DNA from: Paenibacillus aquistagni
GTDB lineage: Bacteria; Bacillota; Bacilli; Paenibacillales; Paenibacillaceae
Direction: 5' to 3'
DNA length: 64,000 nt
NCBI RefSeq assembly: GCF_900177815.1
Contig: NZ_FXAZ01000007.1
Location: forward strand, 62,001-126,000
In this document: piece after piece, positions 44,801 to 54,009 of the stretch
How positions within the stretch are numbered: the stretch's first letter is position 1
Layout of the letters: each line of letters opens with the position of its first letter
The notes under the pieces: generated by a model
Told to the model about the DNA's origin: nothing
Seen by the model: only the letters and a program-made list of their open reading frames with translations
Database searches by the model: none
Translations under genes and position numbers: made by a program

Positions 44801-45881
44801 CCGTTTTCCCTCCAAGCAAAAATTTGGCCACAATACTTGATACATGCGCTGCCTCGTACCCTTCTGGGCAGGACCACTCTCTCTTCCCTTCGGTCATGAC
44901 AACCGCTGCGGATACGATCTGTGATGGATTCAATCCTGCAATCACATTACTGCCGCAATCTACAGTCTCCGGCCGCTCTGTAGAATGTCGTATCGTTACG
45001 GTCGGCACGCGCAGGATGCAGCACTCCTCTTGTACGGTCCCACTGTCTGTAATCGCCCCGTAGGCGTGCTTCTCCAATTGAACAAAGTCGAAAAATCCAA
45101 AAGGCTCATAGCATTCCACTAAAGGGTGAAGCTTGAAGGAGAGCTCTTTGATCTTGTCTTTCGTTCTAGGATGAACGCTTAAGATCAGTCGTTTCTGAAG
45201 CCGTTCCGCTATGCCATGGAATCCCGCTAGAATGTGCGCTAGACGATTAGGGTCATCCACGTTCTCCGCCCGATGAGTCGTTACAATGAAGTAGGACTGT
45301 GGTTCAAGCTTCAGCAGCTCCAATATGGTGCTGTGATCAATCTTGGACTTGTAATGGTTCATGACTTCATAGATGGGGTTGCCTGTTAATATGATTTTGT
45401 GACTGGGTATCCCTTCCCGCTCTAGATTGCGCTTGCTGTTGATCGTATACGGCATGTTAATGGACGCAATCGCATCAATGACTCGCCGATTCTTCTCCTC
45501 AGGCACGCTTAAGTCATAGCAGCGGTTGCCTGCTTCCATATGAACAACAGGAATGCCCATCCGCTCGATCAGCAGAGCGCATAGGGCGCTGTTCGTATCG
45601 CCAAGCAGCAGAACCTTATCCGGCTTCTCTGTTAGACAGATCTGCTCTATGCTGCAAAACATCATGCCGAGCTGTCCACCTAATGTGCGCTCCTTCAATT
45701 GCAGCATGTAATCAGGCTTGCGAAGCTCAAGCTCCTCAAAAAAGATGTCACTTAGCGTTGGAGCGAAGTTCTGCCCGGTATGCACAAGAATATGCTGATC
45801 TGCCCATTGATCAAGCAGCTTGATGATCAGACTCAGCCGGATAATTTCTGGGCGCGTGCCAACGACCGTCATGATTTTCAT
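44793..45881 (-). CDS. UDP-N-acetylglucosamine 2-epimerase-like (FnlC/WbjD/WecB)
   Basis: A 362-residue GT-B-fold epimerase. MKIMTVVGTRPEIIRLSLII and HTGQNF are the family N-terminus; TTHRAENVDDPNRL and ITDSGTVQEECCIL are the UDP-binding and catalytic segments. With the two following genes it completes the three-enzyme set that converts UDP-GlcNAc to UDP-N-acetyl-L-fucosamine; a plain UDP-ManNAc role is the alternative. AAAGGAGG precedes the start. Confidence 0.92.
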   Translation of the reverse strand: MKIMTVVGTRPEIIRLSLIIKLLDQWADQHILVHTGQNFAPTLSDIFFEELELRKPDYMLQLKERTLGGQLGMMFCSIEQICLTEKPDKVLLLGDTNSALCALLIERMGIPVVHMEAGNRCYDLSVPEEKNRRVIDAIASINMPYTINSKRNLEREGIPSHKIILTGNPIYEVMNHYKSKIDHSTILELLKLEPQSYFIVTTHRAENVDDPNRLAHILAGFHGIAERLQKRLILSVHPRTKDKIKELSFKLHPLVECYEPFGFFDFVQLEKHAYGAITDSGTVQEECCILRVPTVTIRHSTERPETVDCGSNVIAGLNPSQIVSAAVVMTEGKREWSCPEGYEAAHVSSIVAKFLLGGKTDV

Positions 45882-45903
45882 TCGTGAGCCACCTCCTTTT
45901 GAA

Positions 45904-47478
45904 TCATCGCTTTATGCTTCGCTTGCGGCGAAGCCGGATGGTTCGCCTCTTCGCGATAGGGCGCTTCAAGCCGCGCTTGATCCTGCTTGATGAAGACCTT
46001 CTCTGGCGATATTGAGATCTTGTTCGAGAGTAGGGCTTGCGCCCGCTCCCTCTCTTTCGTCTTCGCAAGCGGCGTGTTGTCGAAGATCTTCGCTTCGCAG
46101 GTTTATCCCTATTCGTATCGTTATCATCAGGAGCAGGAAGCTTGGGCAGGGCTTGCAGCACTCGCTCTGCTATTCGCCTTGGCGCTGTAATGCCTTGTTC
46201 ATTGAGCTCATGCGGATGGCGCATAGGACGATAAGCCCTGCCGACTCGAATATATACAAGGTTCGAGCTGCCCTGTATGGCGGGGAACCAGTCCTCCCGC
46301 TCCATGACGAGCTCCACAAACATCGGTTCAAGCCTTCTGCGAAAGGCAGCTGCCCCATATGCCTCAAGTGCAGCGCGGGCATTGTGCTGGCCTAGATGCT
46401 GTCTTTCTTCTGGATAAGCGGCCAGCTGCTCGACAATATGCATAAGCTCGCGCATATTGCCGCATTCCGCTGTATAGTGAGCATTGCCCGTCATCTCATG
46501 AATCTCTTGAAGGCCGCCGGCGCGATAGCTGACGACAGCCTTGCCGAACAGCATCCCTTCAAGCGCAGTCATGCCAAAGCCTTCAGGTTGAAGCGAAGGG
46601 ATGACGACAATATCCATCGCTGGATACACTTGCTGGACCCGAGGTTCGAACTCCAGCACATGGAAGCGATCCGAGTGCCCCATATATTCGGTCAGCTTCA
46701 AGCAGCGCTTCAGATAATCAGGGTCATGCGGCTCTCCTACGATGAGAAAATGAAGGGAAGGCGTCTCTGTTAGCAAGGAGAGCCCCATTTGGATAAAATG
46801 CTCTAAGCCTTTATGTGCGTAGATCGCGGAGGAAATATAACCAATAAGGCAAGCAGAACCCGGTATGCCCAGCTGCATGCGCAATGACTCGCGCGCATAC
46901 GGCCATGTGGCAGGCTCCAGCGTCTCCATATGCCAGGAAGGAGGAAGCTTGTAATAGAGCGTCCGAGCAGAAGCAGGATGCTGGTGAAAAGGCTGTAGAA
47001 CCGTATCGGAAATGCCGATGACAAGGGCCGCATGCTGCTGAATGAGCCGCACCGCCATCTCGGTATGAGTGTTGTGATGAATGAGCTCTGTAATTTGCCA
47101 TAGGACTGGAATCTGCTGTTCATAGGCTGCTATCGCTGGCAGGACATGAACGCTCGTATTGATAAACACATAATCAGGTTGAATTTCCTGAAGCACCCGA
47201 ACGATTCCATGCCATTCAGGGAGGTGCTTCGCCATTTCAATCTGTTCGTACAGCATGGCATTCGGGTGAACCATCTCAAAGAACAGCGGACAAGTCTGGA
47301 TACGACAGCGGATCCCATAAGCCTCGGCCTGCCTGGAGAGCATCCCATGCTCTGGCACAACCAAGACGCAGGTATACGCATGCGACAGTTCACGAAGCAA
47401 GAACAGCATCAGTTTCTCTGCCCCCGTAATATACGAGAGATTGCACATATGAGAGAAACAAGCAATAATTGGTTTCAT
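45904..47478 (-). CDS. Glycosyltransferase family 4 with an Arg/Lys/Ser-rich C-terminal tail
   Basis: A 524-residue protein. Residues 1-400 form a GT4 enzyme (MCNLSYITGAEKLM, ISSAIYAHKGLEHFI, IPSLQPEGFGMTALEGMLFG). From about residue 455 on, the chain is an extreme Arg/Lys/Ser tail (KRRSSTTRRLRRRKRGSGRK and similar), unlike ordinary glycosyltransferases. The tail resembles the basic modules in the CgeB-like protein (60234) and the small proteins near 62 kb. It probably targets the enzyme to a polyanionic surface such as the forming spore. First gene of the six-gene operon; its own ribosome binding site is weak. Confidence 0.9.
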   Translation of the reverse strand: MKPIIACFSHMCNLSYITGAEKLMLFLLRELSHAYTCVLVVPEHGMLSRQAEAYGIRCRIQTCPLFFEMVHPNAMLYEQIEMAKHLPEWHGIVRVLQEIQPDYVFINTSVHVLPAIAAYEQQIPVLWQITELIHHNTHTEMAVRLIQQHAALVIGISDTVLQPFHQHPASARTLYYKLPPSWHMETLEPATWPYARESLRMQLGIPGSACLIGYISSAIYAHKGLEHFIQMGLSLLTETPSLHFLIVGEPHDPDYLKRCLKLTEYMGHSDRFHVLEFEPRVQQVYPAMDIVVIPSLQPEGFGMTALEGMLFGKAVVSYRAGGLQEIHEMTGNAHYTAECGNMRELMHIVEQLAAYPEERQHLGQHNARAALEAYGAAAFRRRLEPMFVELVMEREDWFPAIQGSSNLVYIRVGRAYRPMRHPHELNEQGITAPRRIAERVLQALPKLPAPDDNDTNRDKPAKRRSSTTRRLRRRKRGSGRKPYSRTRSQYRQRRSSSSRIKRGLKRPIAKRRTIRLRRKRSIKR

Positions 47479-47670
47479 ACCCTACGGTTCTGTCCCAGCT
47501 TGCTCGCGTGAACAGAATACGGTCCACCTCCTTCGCCAAGGTATTACAATATATTAGTCCACACCGTGTATCGGCACGACGATTGGACCACATACAAGCG
47601 TACAATTTGCCTGCTTCGTTAGAAATGTTGGCTTTGGCATCCCTCCCACTCACCTGTTGATAGCATGCGA

Positions 47671-47720
47671 AATAGGCTGAATGCTTGGTCAGGGCACTTT
47701 GCCCAAGCATTCAGCCTATT
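47671..47720. repeat. 18-bp perfect inverted repeat between LacI and glycosyltransferase genes
   Basis: AATAGGCTGAATGCTTGG pairs perfectly with its inverse around a loop of 14 bases. It lies in the 365-bp gap 47479-47843 and could end the lacI-type transcript. A second, shorter hairpin (AGCAGCATG / CATGCTGCT) is at 47811-47832 right after the LacI stop. A strong AAGGAGG near 47530 has no well-placed start codon. I see no gene in this gap. Confidence 0.7.
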
Positions 47721-47843
47721 GTGACTTAATAGGGTATTGACTTATAAGATTAAACAGCATTTTGATCATGTCAACAGGCTAGCAGATAGCTCATCGGCAC
47801 AGCAGAGCAGCAGCAGCATGTCAGCATGCTGCTAGAGATAAAC

Positions 47844-48803
47844 CTAAAATACCGAAGGGGTCTTAATGAGATTGACATAGATGCGCTCATGCACACTCGG
47901 CCCGCCTGCAATCAGATGGAGCAGCTGCTCCGCGGCCACCGCACCAAAGCGGCGCTTGGAATAATCGATCGTTGCAAGCTGAGGCTGCAAGTACGAAGCT
48001 GTCTCAATATTATCAAAGCCTACTACGAAGATGTCCTCGCCAATACGGTAAGGCGACTTCTTCAGCTCATGATACAGCCCAACCGCCATTTCATCATTCA
48101 GGCAGAACACAGCCGCAGGACCACTGTACTCATCTTTAATTCGTCTAGCCGCCTCTTCTCCGCTGCTCTTTGTAAAATCCCCTTGAATCTCGATGTACTC
48201 AAGCGGATGATTCCGCTCCACCGTCAGCCTGACCGCCTGCAGCCGCTGCTCCGCATCAAATGACTCCGTTGGACCCGTGACGGCGTAGATCTTGCGATGA
48301 CCGGATTCAATGAGGTATTCCATCGCCAAGGTTGCGCCAGCCTTATTGTCTAGAAGGACCTGTGAAATATTCTCATGCTTCAATTCACGATCAAGCACAA
48401 CCAGCTTATGTCCGCGGTTCGCATATTTTAGCAGCTCATCGCTATCGAACGTTGCATCCAAAATAATCGCGCCATCCAGCATCCCTTCAGGCAGAAGTCG
48501 ATGGGACTGCGTACCGCTGCAAATAATTAGATCATAGCCCTGTTTATTCAGCATATCCTTCATGCCTTGAAGCAGTTCGCCATAGAAAGCCCCTTCAAAG
48601 CTTGTGATGAAGGCTCCAACAATCATCGTATGCCTTTTTTTCAGCGTTCGTGCAGCTGCATTGGGCACATAGTTCAGTTCATCGGCAATTTGAAGAATCC
48701 GACGGCTAGTGTCTGCGTTTACCTTCGGGCTTCCATTCAAGGCATAAGACACCGTTGATATGGAGACTCCAGCCTTCTTTGCAATGTCCTTTATACTTAC
48801 CAC
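47844..48803 (-). CDS. LacI-family transcriptional regulator
   Basis: A 319-residue repressor. The N-terminal helix-turn-helix is IKDIAKKAGVSISTVSYALN followed by the hinge region; the rest is a periplasmic-binding-protein-like ligand domain (AVFCLNDEMAVGLYHELKK, DIFVVGFDNIETASYLQPQL). The GTG at 48803 is 8 bases from GGGGG and gives the standard VVSIKDIA start. Not next to an obvious sugar operon in its own direction, so its target is unclear; the flanking glycan cluster or a remote sugar operon are options. Confidence 0.93.
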   Translation of the reverse strand: MVSIKDIAKKAGVSISTVSYALNGSPKVNADTSRRILQIADELNYVPNAAARTLKKRHTMIVGAFITSFEGAFYGELLQGMKDMLNKQGYDLIICSGTQSHRLLPEGMLDGAIILDATFDSDELLKYANRGHKLVVLDRELKHENISQVLLDNKAGATLAMEYLIESGHRKIYAVTGPTESFDAEQRLQAVRLTVERNHPLEYIEIQGDFTKSSGEEAARRIKDEYSGPAAVFCLNDEMAVGLYHELKKSPYRIGEDIFVVGFDNIETASYLQPQLATIDYSKRRFGAVAAEQLLHLIAGGPSVHERIYVNLIKTPSVF

Positions 48804-48934
48804 ATGACACGCCCCCATCGTTCATCGCACTCGTACATCTACTATAACAAATAAAGAACCAGCTAGGATAGGCAGCCAGTATAATTCATCCCTCAAACAA
48901 GAGGGATCAAGGGGACTGCTCCCTTATACAAAGA

Positions 48935-48996
48935 ACAGGCATATTAAAGCGGCTGTTCTTATCAAGAAGTAGAACCATGCTGCTCAATATGCCTGT
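48935..48996 (-). terminator. Terminator-like hairpin after the M20 peptidase
   Basis: ACAGGCATATT pairs perfectly with AATATGCCTGT, with GTTCT/AGAAC pairing inside, followed on the minus strand by TCTTTG. It lies about 110 bases after the M20 stop and before the LacI gene. The rest of 48804-49109 shows nothing else. Confidence 0.6.
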
Positions 48997-49109
48997 ATTC
49001 TTATAAAACCCTCGGCCGTATGCGCTAAGCCATCTAAGTTGAGTGTTCGCAATAAACAGACGTGAGGGCGAAATGATGCTGGAGAAGTGTTCTCCTCTGA
49101 GTATGGAAG

Positions 49110-50465
49110 CTACACACGCTTAAGAAATTCAACCAGTGTAAGCAGACCTTTATCAAAGTTCTCTAGGTTGAAGTGCTCATTTGGCGCGTGCAAATTCTCA
49201 TTAGGCAGACCAAAGCCCATCATGACAACCGGTGATTCCAGCACACGGGAGAACGTCTCGACAATCGGAATCGAGCCTCCATCCTTTGTGAACAAGGCAC
49301 GTGTGCCATATACTGCTTCATACGCATCCGCAGCCACCTGAAGCATGTGATTGGAAGGATCCATATTGAAGGCGCGCGCTTTTTCCCCTTCGGTAATGGT
49401 AAGCTTTGCTCCAGGTTGAACATGCTCCTTCAAGTGCTTAATGATATGATCCAGCACGGCTTGTGGATCTTGCTCGCCTACGAGCCGGCATGTAATTTTG
49501 GCTGTTGCTTCTTTGGGAATCACCGTCTTGGTGCCTTCGCCCTGGAAGCCGCCATATACCCCATTCAGCTCCAGTGTTGGACGAGCTCCTACACGCTCGA
49601 CAAAGGAGTACCCCTTCTCGCCGTATAAAGCGCTCAGCTGCAGCTCCTCACGCAGCTTATCATCGCTGAAGCCCTGCTTTTTGAACTCTTCACGCATCAT
49701 ATCCGACAGCTCAGGCACGCCGTCGTAGAAGCCGTCCACCGTAACGCGTCCTTCCTTGTCATGAAGCGAAGCCAGCAATTCCACGATCGCATGCAGCGCA
49801 TTCGGCACGCCGCCTCCGTATGTACCTGAATGAAGATCCGTGTTGGCCGTATGAACCGTCACTTCAAGCGAGCATAAACCGCGCAGACCGGTACTGATAG
49901 CAGGCTTGCCTGGCTCTAGAAGCGAGGTGTCCGAGATGACAATAGCATCACAAGCAAGCTTATCGCGGTGAGACTCAAGGAAAGGTGGCAGGCTTGCGCT
50001 CGCAACCTCTTCTTCTCCCTCTACGCAGAACTTGATATTGACAGGCAGTTCCTTCTCCTGCTGCAGCAGCGCCTCTACGGCCAGAACGTGCAAGTACAGC
50101 TGGCCCTTGTCGTCCGTTGCACCGCGGGCAAACAGCTTATTGTCACGCACCTCCGGCTCGAATGGTGGTGTTGTCCATAGATTCAGCGGGTCAACCGGCT
50201 GAACATCATAATGTCCATAAATGAGGATGGTCGGTTTGCCTGGTGCATGCAGATAGTCACCCGTTACGATCGGATGTCCGTCTGTTTGATGTACTTCAAC
50301 ATGCTCAAGACCTGCTTGACGCATCCGATTTGCAAGCCATTCTGCTGCTCTCACGACATCTTCCTTGTGCGCAGACAATGCAGAAATGCTCGGAATGGAT
50401 AGCCATTCCTTCAATTCATTCAGATGCTGCTCGCGATGTTCCTTAAAGTAATTCGCATAACTCAC
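49110..50465 (-). CDS. M20-family dipeptidase/aminoacylase
   Basis: A 451-residue cytoplasmic zinc peptidase of the M20 family. Metal ligands and catalytic residues lie in YGHYDVQP (His, Asp), GATDDKGQ, EGEEEVAS and the C-terminal LHAPNEHF His. The dimerisation lid with TANTDLHSGTYGGGVPN is present. The start is a GTG (VSYANYF); family members usually start MSY. Likely hydrolyses dipeptides or N-acyl peptides. Monocistronic by context, with a terminator-like hairpin downstream. Confidence 0.94.
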   Translation of the reverse strand: MSYANYFKEHREQHLNELKEWLSIPSISALSAHKEDVVRAAEWLANRMRQAGLEHVEVHQTDGHPIVTGDYLHAPGKPTILIYGHYDVQPVDPLNLWTTPPFEPEVRDNKLFARGATDDKGQLYLHVLAVEALLQQEKELPVNIKFCVEGEEEVASASLPPFLESHRDKLACDAIVISDTSLLEPGKPAISTGLRGLCSLEVTVHTANTDLHSGTYGGGVPNALHAIVELLASLHDKEGRVTVDGFYDGVPELSDMMREEFKKQGFSDDKLREELQLSALYGEKGYSFVERVGARPTLELNGVYGGFQGEGTKTVIPKEATAKITCRLVGEQDPQAVLDHIIKHLKEHVQPGAKLTITEGEKARAFNMDPSNHMLQVAADAYEAVYGTRALFTKDGGSIPIVETFSRVLESPVVMMGFGLPNENLHAPNEHFNLENFDKGLLTLVEFLKRV

Positions 50466-50637
50466 GTATATCCCAGCCTTTCTCTTTCAAATGAAGTCAA
50501 GGTATTAACTTGTATAATACTTGCTCATGTTCACTATTGTACACATTTCCCGCCTCTCCAAACAACGCGAGGCGTGATGACTACAGTGTACTTCTCATGC
50601 TTGCCTTCCATCATTCTAGCGGCTTGTTCGCCCAATG

Positions 50638-51726
50638 CTATACAATTCCTTCAAAGATCAGCAAAGAAGAGTGCTGACAAGCTGTCTGCAAATCCCGCCA
50701 AATCTGGTTCATGCGATGACTCTCCATAATAGCCAGCAAGCCCATGTATGGAAATACGCCATCCGCCATTTCTCTTATTGCCTTTGCCGTCAGCTTCGCT
50801 TTGCGGCTCACCTCATCTGCTCTCGCAGAATCAAGCTCGCCTCTATCCATTAGCTCCTGCCAGGACAGATTCACCTGCTCGTAGAAGCAGCCTTGAATTT
50901 CTTCGAATTGAGCTTCTGCTCGCTCAAGCACCTTGCTCATTCCAGCAGCTCTCTCTGGCGAAGGCGGTGGGAAGCTCTCCAATTTATCTGCAACCATAAG
51001 ATGGGCTTCATCTAAGAAGTGGCGTCCTACACCTAGACAAAGAGCTGCAAAGGACACTTCCGCAAAGAGCGCAAACGGATAGTGATACAAGGGATGATCA
51101 TAATCGGAGTAAGTATGTGCAAGACTAAATGTTCGCTCCTCTGGCACAAACACCTCTTCAACGACAATCGTATGACTGCCCGTAGCCTTCATGCCAAATG
51201 CGTCCCAATCCTCCACAATCTTTACTTGTTCTGGCTGAAAGATGCACGCACGAATAGACGGCTCATCCGTCGGATTTGTGCTCTCTATCCATACATTGGC
51301 TGTAAACATGGTGGCATGATGCGCCCCGCTGCAGTACTTCCATGAACCGCTCACACGATATCCGCCTGCTGCAGGAACGGCTCGCCCGGTTGGTTGTCCG
51401 CTTCCTGCGATTACGGCATCATCCGGCAGGAATTGATGGCTGCAGATGGCAGGCTCTATAAATGGAACGAAGAAGCCTCCGCCTGCCCCAATCGTCACCG
51501 TCCATCCTAAGCCCCCATCAACCCAGGCCGTTTCTTCAAATACTTTCAAGGCCTCTGGCAAGGCTGTCATCGTTCCGCCGAGCTCAACTGGCACAAACAA
51601 TTTAAACATTTTTTTATGGACCATCTGCTGCAGCCATTCCGGATCTACAGCTCCCGCACGCTCCATCTCAAGCGATCGGGCACGAATGCGGCCAATTTGC
51701 TCTTCTGACCAATACTGTGCCATCAT
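50638..51726 (-). CDS. Acyl-CoA dehydrogenase-like flavoprotein
   Basis: A 362-residue protein of the acyl-CoA dehydrogenase superfamily, in the branch that also contains class D flavin monooxygenases (HpaH/DszC-like, C-terminal type 2 domain). FELGG-type segment VPVELGGTMTALPEAL, the central beta domain GSWKYCSGAHHATMFTANVW, and the C-terminal DLQTACQHSSLLIFEG. No obvious catalytic Glu of true dehydrogenases. It lacks a partner reductase here, so substrate is unknown. Confidence 0.88.
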   Translation of the reverse strand: MMAQYWSEEQIGRIRARSLEMERAGAVDPEWLQQMVHKKMFKLFVPVELGGTMTALPEALKVFEETAWVDGGLGWTVTIGAGGGFFVPFIEPAICSHQFLPDDAVIAGSGQPTGRAVPAAGGYRVSGSWKYCSGAHHATMFTANVWIESTNPTDEPSIRACIFQPEQVKIVEDWDAFGMKATGSHTIVVEEVFVPEERTFSLAHTYSDYDHPLYHYPFALFAEVSFAALCLGVGRHFLDEAHLMVADKLESFPPPSPERAAGMSKVLERAEAQFEEIQGCFYEQVNLSWQELMDRGELDSARADEVSRKAKLTAKAIREMADGVFPYMGLLAIMESHRMNQIWRDLQTACQHSSLLIFEGIV

Positions 51727-51937
51727 GCTCTCACCTCTATATGTATAAGTGATACTATCAACGCAATGTCCATTTCCTAGTTTACCATTAATCCGACCTG
51801 CAAAATGCTGTTTTATGATATTTTTCGACCCGGTTCAACAATAACCCGCCTGTGGTTGTTCTCTCGCGACTGCGATTAATGGGACAAGAAACCTATAAAC
51901 AAGACATCCACACATAGAACAGGAATCAAACAAAATA

Positions 51938-52004
51938 ATCCACCCTGCGCAAGAAGTTAGGCAGTAGAAATACTCCTATAACCTTCTTCCTTTGCAAGGT
52001 GGAT
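51938..52004 (-). terminator. Terminator of the peptide importer operon
   Basis: Minus strand: ATCCACC..TGC pairs with GCA..GGTGGAT with a bulge, and AGAAG/CTTCT pairs inside; a T-rich stretch follows. It lies 45 bases after the binding-protein stop. The rest of 51727-52048 has no gene. Confidence 0.75.
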
Positions 52005-52048
52005 GAATTGCAGCAAACTATCGTCTTTGGATCTTACTGAAAAGTCTA

Positions 52049-53869
52049 TTACTTGCTCGCTTTATATTTCTCCAGATACTCCTTCGCCTTCGCAGGATCT
52101 GCTTTAAGCTCATTTCCAGTCTTCACCATCGGGCTCACAGTCGACACCGCGTTGATCTTGTTGCCATTGTAGAATGCTTTGATTTCTTCTTGATTAATTG
52201 AATACAAGACCGCTTTTCTTAGATCCTCGCTCTTTGCAACTTCACGATTGGCGGTGTTGAACAGCAAGTAGGATACTGCGTTGCTCTCAATAGATTGCAG
52301 CTTCAGCTTGCTGTCGCCCTTCACGATATCATACTTCGTCTCAGGCACGCCGTAGAAGATATGCGTCTCACCGCTGCGAAGCGCAGACAAGGAGCTGTCG
52401 GAATCCTTAATGAACTTCACTTCAACGTTGTTGATCTTAGGCTCATGCTCCGTGCCCTTCATGTAGCCTGGATTTTTGTAAAATACAGCTTTGTAGTCGT
52501 TCTTATAGGACAAAATGTATGGGCCGCTTGCATACAGCGTGTTCTTGTAGTTCGGCCCTTCTGTTACTGTATTTTGATCCCCATATGGAATATCCTTGTT
52601 CACATCAAAGGTAGCCACATCATACGTATTGATGCTCTCAACCTGCTTCTTGGACACAATGCCTGCCGATTGATGCGCTAGGTAGTTCAATACTTGCGGG
52701 AACGGTTCGGTCGTAGTTAGCTTGATTACCTGATATTTGCCCGCTTTGGAATCTGCTTGATTCTTATCTGTCACAAGCTGCGTAATCTTCTGGCCCAAGC
52801 CTTGCTCCAGCGCTTCCTTCACAGTGCCATTGCCGCCGGATTGCTTTTGGTCCAATTGAGCAATATCGTTTACAACTTCAACGGTCTTAATATGCTCGTG
52901 CAAGCTGTACGTGCGGTGATCAGGCACAGCATTCTTGTCCTTCGCGCGATCCAAGGAGAAGATGACATCATCGGCACCTACACGCTCTCCTGTATCTACA
53001 GCTGCTTTGTCAGAGATCTTGGCAAAATTCACATCGTCTCTTAGGATAAAATAGTACTCCGAATTGCCGTCTCCGATGCTGTAGTTGTATGACAGGGAAC
53101 CATCAGACGTGATCTTATCGTCATCGGTCAGGTTGATTAAGCGCACATACATATTCGTATTCAGCATATTGATCGATCCGTCATTCCCTTTAATCGGGTC
53201 AAGAGAAGTCAACGTCGGGTTCGCTTGGCTGAGCACAACCGGCTCTTTGTCGCGCTTCGATTGATCATTAAAGTCCAAGTCTTCCCATGCGAGAGATCGG
53301 GATTTGGATAAACGAACGGAATCTTCTTTTAGCAATTCTTTATTGAAGGCTTGGCTCTTATAGGAAATATACAATGGCGCGATATACGCCTTGTCAAATA
53401 CCAACAGCTGTTCGAACTGCTTATACGTATCCACATATTGATCCGGCGTCTGCGTTGCTGCCTCGTCAATCAGCTTATCTACTTCAGGATCGGAGAGCTT
53501 GCTGTAGTCCCCGCCTGTTTTGAACAACGAACGTACCGCATAGTCCGGGTTGCCAGTGACAGTTGTCCATCCAGACAAGGAGATATCATAATTGCCTGCA
53601 TCCTCCTGCGCCTTGAAGCTGCCGTAATCCGGCTGGATGTTCAGCTTCACGTTGAAGCCATTCTTGGTCAGCTGGTCGCGGACAATGTTAAGATCCGATT
53701 CCCCGCTTGCCATTCCAAGCAGTTCAATCTCAACGCCTGATGTGTTGGCCTTCGATTCTGTCGTAGTCTCTGGCTTCGTATCGTTCGCTTCGGACTTTGT
53801 CTTGACGGAGCATGCGCTAATCAGCAGGACAAGCGTGAGTAATAGCGAGACATAAGCACTTTTTTTCAT
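52049..53869 (-). CDS. Peptide-binding lipoprotein of SBP family 5, circularly permuted
   Basis: A 606-residue lipoprotein (lipobox ISAC). The domain order is reversed relative to OppA/DppA. Residues about 45-205 match the usual C-terminal part (IVRDQLTKNGFNVKLNIQPD, YDISLSGWTTVTGNPDYAVR, APLYISYKSQAFN). Residues about 215-600 match the usual N-terminal and middle part (ANPTLTSLDPIKG, FILRDDVNFAKI, ADDVIFSLDRAKD, SGPYILS, LRKAVLYSINQEEIKAFYNG). The chain stops at DPAKAKEYLEKYKASK, precisely where the canonical family would continue into the segment found here first. Last gene of oppB-oppC-oppA. Confidence 0.92.
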   Translation of the reverse strand: MKKSAYVSLLLTLVLLISACSVKTKSEANDTKPETTTESKANTSGVEIELLGMASGESDLNIVRDQLTKNGFNVKLNIQPDYGSFKAQEDAGNYDISLSGWTTVTGNPDYAVRSLFKTGGDYSKLSDPEVDKLIDEAATQTPDQYVDTYKQFEQLLVFDKAYIAPLYISYKSQAFNKELLKEDSVRLSKSRSLAWEDLDFNDQSKRDKEPVVLSQANPTLTSLDPIKGNDGSINMLNTNMYVRLINLTDDDKITSDGSLSYNYSIGDGNSEYYFILRDDVNFAKISDKAAVDTGERVGADDVIFSLDRAKDKNAVPDHRTYSLHEHIKTVEVVNDIAQLDQKQSGGNGTVKEALEQGLGQKITQLVTDKNQADSKAGKYQVIKLTTTEPFPQVLNYLAHQSAGIVSKKQVESINTYDVATFDVNKDIPYGDQNTVTEGPNYKNTLYASGPYILSYKNDYKAVFYKNPGYMKGTEHEPKINNVEVKFIKDSDSSLSALRSGETHIFYGVPETKYDIVKGDSKLKLQSIESNAVSYLLFNTANREVAKSEDLRKAVLYSINQEEIKAFYNGNKINAVSTVSPMVKTGNELKADPAKAKEYLEKYKASK

Positions 53870-54009
53870 GATGGACCTCCTAAAATAATGATGAAATGGC
53901 GGGTCAATATTCTCGACGCCTCCCTAATAGCCAAGTGAGCATCATAATACGACACAATGCGTCACATCTACGTCAAGAGGAGATGAATCGAATATGGACC
54001 CTGTATGAT

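Noticed and set aside
47390..47710. 106-residue minus-strand frame upstream of and overlapping the GT4 gene
   Set aside because: It runs through the inverted repeat, overlaps the transferase in another frame and its only strong Shine-Dalgarno is internal.
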